64,000 bases of DNA from Massilia sp. Se16.2.3 (GTDB lineage Bacteria; Pseudomonadota; Gammaproteobacteria; Burkholderiales; Burkholderiaceae_D). The stretch spans positions 3,906,001-3,970,000 of the forward strand of contig NZ_CP050451.1 in NCBI RefSeq assembly GCF_014171595.1, written 5' to 3'. The translations under genes were made by a program, and so were the position numbers. The notes below the pieces were generated by a model. The model saw nothing but the letters and a program-made list of their open reading frames with translations, searched no databases and was not told where the DNA came from. Below are positions 29,539-39,053 of this stretch, piece by piece (position 1 is the stretch's first letter; every line of letters begins with the position of its first letter).

Positions 29539-29952
29539 TTATTTACGCTTCGGGCCAGGCGGCATGCCTGCGGACGCACCGGCCGAACCAGCGAGGTCCG
29601 GTTTGACCGCGGCCGGCAGGCCGACCTGCTTGCGGCAGGTATTGCGCATCGCCAGCTCCTCGGCATTGCTCTGCTCCAGCGTGCCCGGCGGCGCCTTGCC
29701 CGGATTGGCCTGCCTGTAGGCCATGGCCTTCATCGCGCGCGCGGCGAACTTGGGCGCGAAGCAGTCGCAGTATGCCCCGAGTTTCGGATTGTCCTTCAGG
29801 TCCCATTCGCCGAAGGGCTTGGGGGTGTCGGCCGATTGCCTGCACATCTGGGCATACGAGTCGTTCATGGTCGCAGCCGATTGGGCATGGACCGATGGCA
29901 AGGAGGCGACGAGCAGCGCGGCGATGCCGGCGCGGGTGAAGTGGCGGATCAT
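29539..29952 (-). CDS. small exported cysteine-containing protein
   Basis: 137 residues. A clear signal peptide (MIRHFTRAGIAALLVASLPS, cleavage near VHAQS). The mature part has cysteines in MCRQSAD, YCDCFAPKF and NTCRKQVG, likely two disulfides in the periplasm, and a Pro/Gly-rich basic tail. I do not recognise the family. The start at 29952 is placed at the signal peptide; an in-frame ATG 42 bases upstream adds no sensible leader. It is the first gene of the exported block and may share its transcript. Confidence 0.6.
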   Translation of the reverse strand: MIRHFTRAGIAALLVASLPSVHAQSAATMNDSYAQMCRQSADTPKPFGEWDLKDNPKLGAYCDCFAPKFAARAMKAMAYRQANPGKAPPGTLEQSNAEELAMRNTCRKQVGLPAAVKPDLAGSAGASAGMPPGPKRK

Positions 29953-30056
29953 GGGGACTCGCGAAAAATTGAACAGCGCGAATATAGCACGCAACTATTG
30001 TGCTGCCGACAATATTTTTGAGGGCCGATGCGGCGCCGCTTCCTCTGCGACCTGGC

Positions 30057-31489
30057 TCACGGGCAGCCTCGCGGCCGGCCCGCGGCCACACGGCGGACGA
30101 CGCCTGCCAGCCCATCGTAGAGGCGCGCTTCGATCGCCAATGTTTCGGGACGCCCCAGGTCCGCCAGCACGACCTCAGCCGCGAGGAAACCCGACTTCAC
30201 CGCCCCTTCCATCGTGCAGGGCATGCGCGTCTGCGTCCAGTCGCCAGCCAGCACCAGGCCAGGCAAGGGCGTGCGCTGGGCCGGTCGGCGCTCCTCGAAA
30301 CCGACCAGGGGACAGGGGAATCGCCATCGGCACCCGGTGCACGCGCGCGTGCAGCAACTTCGCCGACGCCGCGTCCGGTGCGAACTCGGCCAGTTCGCGT
30401 ACGGTGGCGGCAACGATGGCGTCGTCGTCCATATGCGCGGCGCGGTGGCTGTAGATGATGTTACTGGCGATGACCGACGGCCGTCCCGCCCAGCCATGGC
30501 GGATCTGGCCCAGCTCGTAGAAATCGTAGTTCAGGCGCTCGGGCGACCACAGGTGCGAGGTAAAACGCTCGGCCTTGATGTCGCGGTCGAACCAGAGATA
30601 GCAGCAGATGTAGGGACTGGGCTCGAACCAGTCGAGTGCCGGCAGCGCCGCGGCGCGCTGCCGGTCGCGGTCAGGAGCGGCGCCAGCGCCATTGGCGGCA
30701 AGGCGCTGACGACGACATCGGCGCGGAGGCGGGCGCCGTCGGCCAGCAGCACGCCGTCGACGCGCCCCTCCCCGACAGTGCGCGTACCGGCGTGTCCAGC
30801 AGCACGCGCCCGCCACGCGCCTCGATGTAGCTGCGCGCCTGCCCGGTAGGCCAGTTCCCCCAGCCCGACGGCGGCAAAGCCGAAGTGCAGGCCGGCGTAG
30901 CCGCTCAGCTGGGCATGGATGCGCAGCAGCGAAGCGCTCGAACAGCGCTCGAGCGGCACGTTCGTCACCACCATGGCGGCGAATCGCCACCACCAGTCGA
31001 TCATGCGCTCGCTCACGCCCTGGCTGCGGAAGAAATCGAGGGCACTGATGCGGTCGAGCCCGGCCACCTGCTCTTCGCCGAAGCGCATGCCGCGCCAGCC
31101 GGTCTTGAGCATCGACAGGTAGTCGGGAGCCTTCAAACCGGGCGCGCGCAGCATGCTCGGCATCAAAGTGAAGGGCGCGGGCAGCGGCGCATGGCGCAAG
31201 GCCAGCGGTGCCGGGCTGGTCGCCAGCGTCAGTACGTGGCCAGGCTGCCAGGTGATCAGGTGGCTGCTGCCCAGCTGCCGGAGGAAGCCGAGCATGTTGT
31301 GGTATTCGGGTGGAAGATGTGCGGGCCGATGTCGACCGTATCGCCAGTATGCCCGTCGCGCCAGCTCGATGCCCTGCCGCCCAGGCGCTCGCCTGCTTCC
31401 AGCACCGTCACCTCGACCCCGCGCCCGGCCAGCGCCACCGCGCAGGACGAACCCGCCAGGCCGCCACCCACCACCACTGCTGTCGTCAT
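30057..31489 (-). CDS. FAD-dependent amine oxidase/phytoene desaturase-like (HpnE-like), about five frameshifts
   Basis: Flavin oxidoreductase. The N-terminus TTAVVVGGGLAGSSCAVALA is the FAD-binding Rossmann motif, followed by LEAGERLGGRASSW. The C-terminal block LVLAGDWTQTRMPCTMEGAV is the second FAD-binding element. The overall layout resembles hydroxysqualene dehydroxylase HpnE and related desaturases, but no hopanoid genes are nearby, so the substrate is open. The frame must change near 31309, 30848, 30768, 30660 and 30310 to follow the homology, giving about 475 residues. Five shifts in 1.4 kb is the highest density in the window, so true decay is possible here. AGGGA lies 8 bases before the ATG. 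Confidence 0.65.
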
Positions 31490-31717
31490 CGATCGTCCCT
31501 GCCCGGTTTGCCAGCCCACAGTCTCCAGGGAGGCGGGCGGAGCCATCGGTACGGCCACGCACACAGGCGCCAGGCAGCGCTTGCGCAAGCCACTTCCTGA
31601 ACAGGCCGGCTGCACCTCTGTCATGATTGCATCTTCTGTTGTCGTCGCGTAGCATGCAGTCGCGAAGCGACGGCCACGAGCTCGCCGCGAGACAAGTTCA
31701 TCCAACAAGGAGACAAA

Positions 31718-33217
31718 TTGAAAACGGAAATCCTGCCGTACAGCCAGACCCGCTCGTTCGTGACGGTGTGGCTGATCGAGTTATGGGAGCGCTTCGGCTA
31801 TTACGGCATGCAGGCGCTGATCGTGTACTTCATGGTGCAGCGCATGGGCTTCGACGACAGCCGCGCCAACCTGGTCTGGGGCGCCGCCGCGGCCCTGATC
31901 TACGTCGCCCCGGCCATTGGCGGCTGGATCGGCGACAAGGTGCTCGGCACCCGTCGCTGCATGTTCCTCGGCGCGATCATCCTCTCGCTCGGCTACGCCC
32001 TGATGGCGATCCCGACGACCAATACCTGGTTCCTGTTCTCGGCCCTGGGCGTGATCGTGGTCGGCAACGGCCTGTTCAAGCCGAACACCGCCAACCTGAT
32101 CCGCAAGATCTACGAAGGCGACGACTCGAAGATCGACAGCGCCTTCACCATGTACTACATGGCCGTGAACGTGGGCTCGACCGTCTCGATGCTGGCCACG
32201 CCGGCGATCAAGGACTACTTCAACGCCACCCATGGCAACGAAATCGGCTGGCACGTCGCCTACGCCTTCTGCAGCGTCGGCCTGGTCGTCGGCATCCTGA
32301 CCGGCCTGATGATGCGCGCCACCATCCGCCACGTCGGCTCGCTGCCGGACGAACGGCCGCTCGACATGACGAAGCTGGCCATGGTGCTGGCCGGTGGCGT
32401 CGTGGCCGTCGGCCTGTCGGCCGTGATCCTGCAATACCAGAGCCTGGCGCGCGTCTTCGTGTATCTGGCCGGCCTCGTCGTGCTCGGCATTTTCGTGCAC
32501 CTGATCCGCAAAAGCGAAGCGAGCGAACGTGCCGGCCTCGTCGCCGCCCTGGTGCTGACGCTGCAGACCGTGTTCTTCTTCATCTTCTACCAGCAGATGT
32601 CGACCTCGCTGTCGCTGTTCGCGCTGCGTAACGTCGACCTGGAATTCACCCTGTTCGGCGCCCACCTGTGGACCTGGTCGCCGGCGCAGTTCCAGGCACT
32701 GAACGCGATCTGGATCATGGTGCTCAGCCCCGTCCTTGCATGGATGTACTCGCGTGCCGGCCGTACCGGCTCGGACCTGTCGATCGCCGGCAAGTTCGTG
32801 CTCGGCTTCGCCGTCGTGGCCGCCGGCTTCTTCACCTACGGCGTCGCGGGCCAGTTCGCCGTGAATGGCCTGACCTCCTCCTGGATCATGATTGCCGGCT
32901 ACGGCCTGTACTCGCTGGGCGAACTGCTGGTGTCGGGCCTGGGCCTGGCGATGGTGGCGCGCTATGTGCCGGCACGCATGGGCGGCTTCATGATGGGCGC
33001 CTATTTCGTCGCCACCGGTATCTCGCAATACCTGGGCGGCGTGGTCGCCAACCTGGCCGCGGTCCCCGAGGGCATGTCCGACCCGCTGCAGACGCTGCCG
33101 ATCTACACCAGCCTGTTCAACAAGCTGGGTATCGCCGCCGTGATCTGCACGCTGATCGCCCTGTCCGTGCTGCCGATGATGCGCCGCCTGACCGCGACCC
33201 ACAACGCGCACCAGTAA
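31718..33217 (+). CDS. POT/PTR family proton-coupled oligopeptide transporter
   Basis: Inner-membrane symporter of di- and tripeptides with protons. 499 residues with about 12-14 hydrophobic helices. The N-terminal ELWERFGYYGMQALIVYF contains the ExxER motif required for proton coupling. GGWIGDKVLGTRR is the MFS loop motif and FKPNTANLI the PTR2 signature. The C-terminal half has SLGELLVSGLGLAMVARYVP, typical of DtpA-like proteins. The start codon is TTG at 31718, supported by AAGGAGA five bases upstream; no ATG fits. A UUCG-loop terminator follows the stop. Confidence 0.93.
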   Translation: MKTEILPYSQTRSFVTVWLIELWERFGYYGMQALIVYFMVQRMGFDDSRANLVWGAAAALIYVAPAIGGWIGDKVLGTRRCMFLGAIILSLGYALMAIPTTNTWFLFSALGVIVVGNGLFKPNTANLIRKIYEGDDSKIDSAFTMYYMAVNVGSTVSMLATPAIKDYFNATHGNEIGWHVAYAFCSVGLVVGILTGLMMRATIRHVGSLPDERPLDMTKLAMVLAGGVVAVGLSAVILQYQSLARVFVYLAGLVVLGIFVHLIRKSEASERAGLVAALVLTLQTVFFFIFYQQMSTSLSLFALRNVDLEFTLFGAHLWTWSPAQFQALNAIWIMVLSPVLAWMYSRAGRTGSDLSIAGKFVLGFAVVAAGFFTYGVAGQFAVNGLTSSWIMIAGYGLYSLGELLVSGLGLAMVARYVPARMGGFMMGAYFVATGISQYLGGVVANLAAVPEGMSDPLQTLPIYTSLFNKLGIAAVICTLIALSVLPMMRRLTATHNAHQ

Positions 33218-33239
33218 TCGTCGCGGGAATCCAGCCCAG

Positions 33240-33262
33240 GGGCTGCTTCGGCGGCCCTTTTT
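33240..33262 (+). terminator. Rho-independent terminator with TTCG loop
   Basis: Stem GGGCTGC/GCGGCCC (one G-T pair) closed by the stable TTCG tetraloop and followed by five T, 23 bases after the transporter stop. It ends the transporter mRNA just before the acetyltransferase ribosome site. Confidence 0.88.
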
Positions 33263-33276
33263 CATGAAAGGACAGC

Positions 33277-33822
33277 ATGACCATCCTCGCTACCGAACGC
33301 CTGCGCCTGGAGCCGCTGGACGACCGCCACTTCGACGGCCTGCATGCGATGAACCGCCTGCCTGACGTCATGCGTTACATCAGCGGGGAACCGGAGACGC
33401 CCGAACAGACACGCGCGAGCATCGCCGTCGTCAAGGAACGCTGGACGCGCCATGGCTTTTCCTGGTGGGCCTTCATCGAACGCGAGACGGACCGGCTGGT
33501 GGGCGCCGGCTGCATCCAGTACCTCGGGCGCGATCCCGCCAATCCGCTGGAGATCGGCTGGCGCCTGGTGCCGGACAAATGGGGGCAAGGCCTGGCCACG
33601 GAGGCGGCCAGCGCCATGATGGCCTGGGCCTTCGACACGCTGGGCGCGCCGCTGCTGGTGGCGATCTGCCACCCGGAGAATGCCGATTCGGCCAGGGTGA
33701 TGGGACGCCTGGGCATGCGCTACCGCGGGCTGGAGAACTGGTACGGCAAGCCGCACGCGGTGTACGAGATCAGCAGCGCTCGGCCACCAGCGCCAGCAGC
33801 GCGTCCGGATCGACCGGCTTGA
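33277..33822 (+). CDS. GNAT family N-acetyltransferase (RimJ/RimL type)
   Basis: 181 residues. The N-terminus ILATERLRLEPLDDRHFDGL is typical of RimJ/RimL-like acetyltransferases. The acetyl-CoA-binding region is ...GWRLVPDKWGQGLATEAASA (Q/RxxGxG/A-like), and the C-terminal N-x-x-S-x-x-x-x-x-K-type element appears as NADSARVMGRLGMRY. The acceptor is unknown. AAAGGA precedes the ATG. It has no own-strand gap after the terminator, so a promoter may overlap the terminator or it is read through. The 3' end overlaps the convergent hybrid kinase by 53 bases. Confidence 0.88.
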   Translation: MTILATERLRLEPLDDRHFDGLHAMNRLPDVMRYISGEPETPEQTRASIAVVKERWTRHGFSWWAFIERETDRLVGAGCIQYLGRDPANPLEIGWRLVPDKWGQGLATEAASAMMAWAFDTLGAPLLVAICHPENADSARVMGRLGMRYRGLENWYGKPHAVYEISSARPPAPAARPDRPA

Positions 33823-35119
33823 CGAGGTAATGGTCGAAACCGGCCCCCAGTGCGCGGGCGCGGTCTTCGGCCTGGCCGTAGCCGGACAGCCCGATTGCGA
33901 CCGGGCGCGTGCCGCCGGGCGCGGCGCGCAGGCGCGACACCACTTCAAGGCCATCCATGCCCGGCAAGCCGATGTCGCAGACGACGACATCGAACTGGCC
34001 CGCCAGCAACATGTCCAGCCCCCTGGCACCGTCGTGTGCCATGCTGGTTTCATGTCCTTCCATGTCAAGGAAGGCCTTGAGCGTTTCGCAGGCGTCGATG
34101 TTGTCTTCGATGAGCAGCACCTGGCACTGTTTCGTCGCCACCGCGCCGGTATCCTGCGGCGGTGGTTCGGCCGCGGGCATGTCGTCCAGGGGCAGGCGCA
34201 CGCGAAAAACGCTGCCCCGGCCGATCCCTTCGCTGTGCGCTTCCACCGTGCCGCCATGCATGGACACCAGGTTGCGTACCACGTTCAGGCCGACGCCCAG
34301 GCCGCCTTCCGAGCGGGCCAGCGAGCGCGGCCCCTGGGTGAACAGATCGAAGATGTGCGGCAGCACTTCGGGTGCGATGCCGGTCCCGTTGTCGCTGATG
34401 GTGGCCACGGTCTGGCCATCCTGGACCTCCACAGCGAGTTCGATGTTGCCGGCGTCGCCGGTGTACTTCGAGGCATTGCTGAGGAGATTCGTGAACACCT
34501 GGGTCAGGCGCACACGGTCGCCGCGCGTACCGACCGAGGGGGGCGGCAAATGGAGGTGCAGTTCCTGGCGCCGTTCGCGGATGCGCGGTATGACGGTCTC
34601 GACCGCGTGGTCGATGATTTCCGCCAGCGACAGCGGCTCGAGGTTGAGGGTGATCTTGCCGCTGCTGATGCGCGCGGCGTCGAGCAGGTCGTCGAGCAGG
34701 CGTGACATGTGGTCTACCTGGCGCCGGATCACGCGCGAAAAATTCAGGACCTGGGGCGAGGCGTCGGCCGAGCGTTCCAGCAGCATCGACGACATGCTGA
34801 TCGGTACCAGCGGGTTGCGCAATTCGTGCGCGAGCATGGCGAGGAATTCGTTCTGGCGGCGGTTGGCAGCTTCGGCCTCTTCGCGCAGGCCCTGGTCGCT
34901 GATCGCCGCCAGCACCAGGTGTTCATTGGCCTCGCGCAGGCGGGCGGCCGTTTCTTCCAGCGTTTCCTTTTCACGCGCAACCTGGCGCAGGCGCTCGACT
35001 TCGGCTTCGAGGCTGGCGATATGGCGCTGTAGCGTTGCGGTATAGGGGTCCTGGCGCAGGCCTGGCAGCTCCGACTCCAGGGATCGCTGCATCGAACCGC
35101 TTTCGTCTTCGTGAAACAT
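33770..35119 (-). CDS. sensorless hybrid histidine kinase/response regulator
   Basis: 449-residue cytosolic kinase. No sensor or membrane segment: residues about 28-90 form a coiled coil (HIASLEAEVERLRQVAREKE and onward). Then HisKA with EFLAMLAHELRNPLVPIS, HATPase_c with FTNLLSNASKYTG (N-box), ISDNGTGIAPEV (G1) and GGLGVGLNVV (G2), and a C-terminal receiver (about 330-445) with CDIGLPGMDGLEV (phospho-acceptor Asp) and LVKPVDPDAL (Lys). It is the last gene of the operon with the KaiC-like ATPase, 15 bases after it. The lack of a sensor domain suggests that the upstream proteins provide the input. Confidence 0.9.
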   Translation of the reverse strand: MFHEDESGSMQRSLESELPGLRQDPYTATLQRHIASLEAEVERLRQVAREKETLEETAARLREANEHLVLAAISDQGLREEAEAANRRQNEFLAMLAHELRNPLVPISMSSMLLERSADASPQVLNFSRVIRRQVDHMSRLLDDLLDAARISSGKITLNLEPLSLAEIIDHAVETVIPRIRERRQELHLHLPPPSVGTRGDRVRLTQVFTNLLSNASKYTGDAGNIELAVEVQDGQTVATISDNGTGIAPEVLPHIFDLFTQGPRSLARSEGGLGVGLNVVRNLVSMHGGTVEAHSEGIGRGSVFRVRLPLDDMPAAEPPPQDTGAVATKQCQVLLIEDNIDACETLKAFLDMEGHETSMAHDGARGLDMLLAGQFDVVVCDIGLPGMDGLEVVSRLRAAPGGTRPVAIGLSGYGQAEDRARALGAGFDHYLVKPVDPDALLALVAERC

Positions 35120-35134
35120 TCCCGCCCTTTTCCC

Positions 35135-36604
35135 TTATTGGTTGGTCACGCGCAAGGCGCTGCCGCCCGTGAGCACACCTTCGATCTCGGTCGGCAATTC
35201 CTCGACCTCGAAACCCTGTTCGGTGATGCGAAACTCGCGCAGGTCGTTGCTGTGTGCACAGCCACGCACCTTGACCACCGAGATGAACTTGCGCAGGCGC
35301 CCGCCAACCTCGGCATAGCGCATGCTGAGCACCGCATCGACCAGGTAGGAAATATTCGCCTGGCTGAAATGGAGCCCGGTGAAGTCGTCGTCGAGTCCGG
35401 TCGTCACGATCGTTGTCACTCCGTGCTTGGCCACCGTCGCCAGCAGGCGGAACACCGCCTGGCGCTGGTCGGCCTGGAACTCGGGCGCCATGTACAGGCC
35501 GAACTCGGACAACGAATCGATCACCAGGCGCTTCGCGCCGGTACGCTGCAGGGTATCCTGCAATTCGTCGATCAGCTCGTCGACCGTCAGGTCGAGCATG
35601 CGGCTTTCCACCACCGATACGTGGCCATTTTGCACCAGGGCGGCCAGTTCCGCATTTCGCAAGCGTGCGGTGCCCTTCTCGAAATACATCGCCACGCCCT
35701 TTTCGCCCTGGCGCGCGCCCTCCTGCAGGAAGCGCGTGGCGAGGATGGTCTTGCCGGCGCCGGTCGGACCGACCGCCAGCATGGTATGCCCTTGCGGCAA
35801 GCCGCCGTGCAGGAGGGCGTCGATGCCGGGGACCCCGACCGAGACGCGGCGGGGTTCCTGGTCGACCGGGTGGCCGGGCAGGCGGTCGCTGGCCAGCTCC
35901 GGCAGCACGCGCGGATAGACGCGCAGGCCGTCGCGGGTGATGCGGAAGTTGTGCGACCCGGCCAGGTGGGCACGGCCGCGCATCTTGACGACGCGGATCT
36001 TGCGCACCACCGTATTTTGCTGGTGCGCCTGGTTCAGCGCCAGCATGCCGTCGGCCACCGTCATGATCGGATTCGCCTCCGGGTCGGTGTGCGCGTACTC
36101 GCCGATCAGGAAAGTGGTGGCCTGCCAGCTGGTCATGCGCGTACCGAGCTCCTGCACGAAATACTGCAAGTCGGCAACCCCTTCGTTGCCGCCCTTGGCG
36201 GTCTGGACCACCGAGCGGAAGGAATCGACGAAGACCAGCGAAGGCTGGAAATCCTCGACCTCGGCCATGATGCGCTCGAGCACGCCGCCGAAGTCGCCGG
36301 TGCGCAGGTTTTCGCTCAGGTTCACATAGCGGATGGCCGGGCCGACCTTGCTGACGTCGAAAAAGCTGAACTGCTGCTGGTAGCGCAGCATCTTCAGGGG
36401 CGGCTCGCCGAGCACCGTGAAGAACAGCGCGCGCCGCTCGGGCGTGGCGAGGGCGAACATGATCTGGTGCGCCAGCGTCGTCTTGCCGCTGCCGGGAGGC
36501 CCAGCGAGCAGGTTGAAGGAAAACTCGGGCAATCCTCCGCCCAGGAGTACATCGAGTCCCGGCAGGCCTGTGCTCAAGAGTCCCAAGGCTACTTTGTCGG
36601 TCAT
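35135..36604 (-). CDS. double-domain KaiC-like RecA-fold ATPase
   Basis: 489 residues with two tandem KaiC/RadA-like domains. Domain 1 (about 1-240) has Walker A AGPPGSGKTT and Walker B SLVFVDSFRSV; domain 2 (about 245-489) has Walker A VGPTGAGKTI and Walker B RLVIDSLSEF. In cyanobacterial KaiC a Glu-Glu pair after Walker A is catalytic. By eye, each domain here keeps only one (TVLGEPP and MYFEKGT), so this is not a standard clock KaiC. No KaiA or KaiB gene lies nearby. The start abuts the stop of the preceding gene (TAA then ATG) with AGGAG inside that gene. Family knowledge places such proteins in KaiC-histidine kinase signalling modules. Confidence 0.9.
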   Translation of the reverse strand: MTDKVALGLLSTGLPGLDVLLGGGLPEFSFNLLAGPPGSGKTTLAHQIMFALATPERRALFFTVLGEPPLKMLRYQQQFSFFDVSKVGPAIRYVNLSENLRTGDFGGVLERIMAEVEDFQPSLVFVDSFRSVVQTAKGGNEGVADLQYFVQELGTRMTSWQATTFLIGEYAHTDPEANPIMTVADGMLALNQAHQQNTVVRKIRVVKMRGRAHLAGSHNFRITRDGLRVYPRVLPELASDRLPGHPVDQEPRRVSVGVPGIDALLHGGLPQGHTMLAVGPTGAGKTILATRFLQEGARQGEKGVAMYFEKGTARLRNAELAALVQNGHVSVVESRMLDLTVDELIDELQDTLQRTGAKRLVIDSLSEFGLYMAPEFQADQRQAVFRLLATVAKHGVTTIVTTGLDDDFTGLHFSQANISYLVDAVLSMRYAEVGGRLRKFISVVKVRGCAHSNDLREFRITEQGFEVEELPTEIEGVLTGGSALRVTNQ

Positions 36605-37039
36605 TTACTTCTGCTCCTGTCCATGCTTCCGCCCGTCCGCGCTCACCAAGGCGATGTGCAACAGCTGTTTTGTTAACGCTTCACCGATCAAGGTACCCAG
36701 CAGCGTGGTAAAGGTGCCGAGCAAGGCGTCGTTGGCACGTGCGGCTTCCTCGGGTCCCGTCTCGTTCAGGACGTTGGTCAGGGACGCGAACAGATCGGCC
36801 AGAGGACGCGCCGAGGAGCATCTGGCAAGCGCTTGCACGCTCGGGCCGGCAGTGCGCAGCGCGCGTCCGAACAGCGCGCAAAAGCCGCTCTCGCCGATCA
36901 TCGGCGTCAGCTGGTCGGCCAGGCGCAGCCAGGGCCTGACCATCGCGCTCGCCCAGGCAGCGTTCCCGGCACCGTCTTCTCTGTTCATCTTGTCGGCTTC
37001 CTCTAGCGACCGGGGCCGTCCGCCTTCTGTATGGTCCAT
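36605..37039 (-). CDS. unknown protein heading the KaiC-like operon
   Basis: Up to 144 residues, soluble, helical, no signal peptide, not recognised. Features are MIGESGFCALFGRALRTAG and a hydrophobic C-terminal helix around LLGTFTTLLGTLIGEALTKQ that could pack in an oligomer. Two starts are possible: ATG at 37039 (MDHTEGG) or ATG at 36988 (MNREDGAGN, 127 residues); the latter has GAGGAAG about 8 bases upstream and is the better supported. Its stop directly abuts the KaiC-like start, so the two are translationally coupled and probably work together. The 219 bases upstream, shared with the divergent DUF885 gene, include an AT-rich patch. Confidence 0.7.
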   Translation of the reverse strand: MDHTEGGRPRSLEEADKMNREDGAGNAAWASAMVRPWLRLADQLTPMIGESGFCALFGRALRTAGPSVQALARCSSARPLADLFASLTNVLNETGPEEAARANDALLGTFTTLLGTLIGEALTKQLLHIALVSADGRKHGQEQK

Positions 37040-37258
37040 GCGCGCTGATCAGCTGTCGTTTGTTATATGCACGCCTGCCGACTGGCGGGCTGGTTCGCTA
37101 TTATAGATGCGATGTAAATGTTTTTTACAATCGCAGTGACATTTAACGAAAACCTTACCGAATCCGGCTTGCCGGGGGCGCACGCCTGTGGCATCGGGCC
37201 GGTCCCTGCGCCATAATGCGACGAGGCAGTTGCCTCAACGACATATAGCGGGGACACA

Positions 37259-39053
37259 ATGAAACACACCTTCGGCGCCGGCTGCGGCGCGGCACTTATC
37301 CTGCTCGCCTGCGGCGCCAGCCCGGCCGCGGCGGCGGCGACGCCGGCAGGGGCGGCAGCCCATGCAAGGACCGCGACAACAGCAGATGCCCGCTTCCAGG
37401 CCATCCACGCCGCCGAATGGGCCTGGCGCGTCAAGGAAGGCCTGGCGCGCGAGGACGATACGCGCGGCCGCGTCAGCCCGGAGCTACCGCGCGTCGATGC
37501 GCGCAGCCAGCAGCGCCGTTTGTCCCACTGGCAAGGTGTGCTGACACAACTCGATGCGCTCGGCCAGGGCGCATTGTCGGCCGCCGAGCGCGTGAACTAC
37601 CAGGTCTACCGTGCCCAGATCGCCGCTTTTGTGGAAGCGCTGCGTTTTCGCGAGTACGAAATGCCGGTCAATGCCGACAGCGCCTTCTGGACCGACGTGA
37701 CCTACGGTGCGCGCCAGGCGTTTGCCCGGCCCGACGACTACCGCGACTACCTGGCCCAGCTGGCCGACATGCCGCGCTATTTCGGCGAGCAGGTCGAGAA
37801 CATGCGCGCCGGCCTGGCGCGCGGCTTCACGCCGCCGCGCGTGACCCTCAAGGGACGCGACAGCGCCCTGGCCTCGGTGGCCGGCGCCCGCCCCGAGGAC
37901 ACCGTGTTCTACACGCCTTTCAGGGACATGCCGGCCGCGATTCCGGCAAGCGAGCAGGCGGCGCTGCGCGCCCAGGCCGTCGCCGCCATCCGCGAACGGG
38001 TGCAGCCGGCCTATGCCAGTACCCTCGCCTTCGTGCGCGACGAATACATCCCGCAGGCACGCACCTCGCTGGCGGCCGGGAGCCTGCCCGGCGGCCAGGC
38101 CTACTATGCCTCGAAGATCGTCGAATTCACCACCACGGCGATGAGCGCCGACGAGATCCACCGCATCGGCCTGGCCGAGATGGCGAAGATCCGCGCCGAG
38201 ATGGCCGACATCATCAAGCAGACCGGCTTCCAGGGCGACCTGCCCGCCTTCCTGCAATTGCTGCGCACCGACCCGCGCTTTTATGCGAAGACGCCGGAGG
38301 AACTCCTGATGCGCGCCGCCTGGGTGGCCAAGAAGTTCGACGCCAGGGCCGGCCAGTATTTCGGCTACCTGCCGCGCCAGCGCTTCGCGATCCGCCCGGT
38401 GCCGGACGACCAGGCGCCCTACTACACGGCCGGGCGCGGCGGCCCCGGCGTCTACCCGGTCAACACGGAACCTGCCGGCGCGCGCGCTCTACAGCCTGCC
38501 GGCCCTGACCCTGCACGAGTCGGCGCCCGGCCACGCCTTCCAGGTGCCGATCGCGCTCGAGCAGAAAGGCGTGCCGCCGTTTCGCCGCGCCTACATTTCG
38601 GCCTATGGCGAAGGCTGGGCGCTCTACACCGAGCGCCTCGGCGTCGAGATGGGCATCTACGAGACGCCCTACGAAGTCTTCGGGATGCTGAGCTACCAGG
38701 CCTGGCGCGCGGCGCGCCTGGTGGTCGATACCGGCATCCACAGCAAGGGCTGGACGCGCGAACAGGCATTGGCCTACCTGCGCGAGAACACCGCGCTGTC
38801 GACCCACGAAGTCGAAACCGAGGTCGACCGCTACATCTCGTGGCCGGGCCAGGCGCTGTCCTACTACCTGGGGCAGATGGCCATCATGGAAGCGCGCGCC
38901 AGGGCGGAAAAGGCGCTGGGCGACAAGTTCGACATCCGCGCCTTCCACGACACCGTGCTGCAGCTCGGCTCGGTACCGCTGCCGGTGCTCTCCGCGCGCA
39001 TCGACCGCTTCATCGCCGAGGGCGGGAAAAGCCCCTATCCGCCGCAAGCGTGA
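37259..39053 (+). CDS. DUF885 family metallopeptidase-like exported protein, one frameshift
   Basis: About 598 residues after correction. A signal peptide is visible (MKHTFGAGCGAALILLACGA; a Cys in LLACGA may be a lipobox). The DUF885 core follows, with EYEMPVNADSAFWTD, then the zinc-type motif LTLHESAPGHAFQ and the downstream YGEGWALYTERLG that supplies the next ligands. These match the HExxPGH and GEGWALY elements of the family, which is thought to be peptidase-like. The frame shifts near 38476-38490 in a GCGCGCGC run, after NTEPAG; the next frame reads ALYSLPALTLHES. It is divergent from the KaiC-like operon. Confidence 0.85.

Noticed and set aside
31490..31717. Coding sequence upstream of the FAD oxidoreductase on the minus strand
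   Set aside because: The open frame continues upstream, but the sequence is not protein-like and the ribosome site and FAD motif fix the start at 31489.
35135..36604. Circadian clock KaiC or RadA/Sms assignment
   Set aside because: No KaiA/KaiB, altered catalytic Glu pairs, and no zinc finger or Lon-like domain of RadA; KaiC-like ATPase is the limit of the claim.
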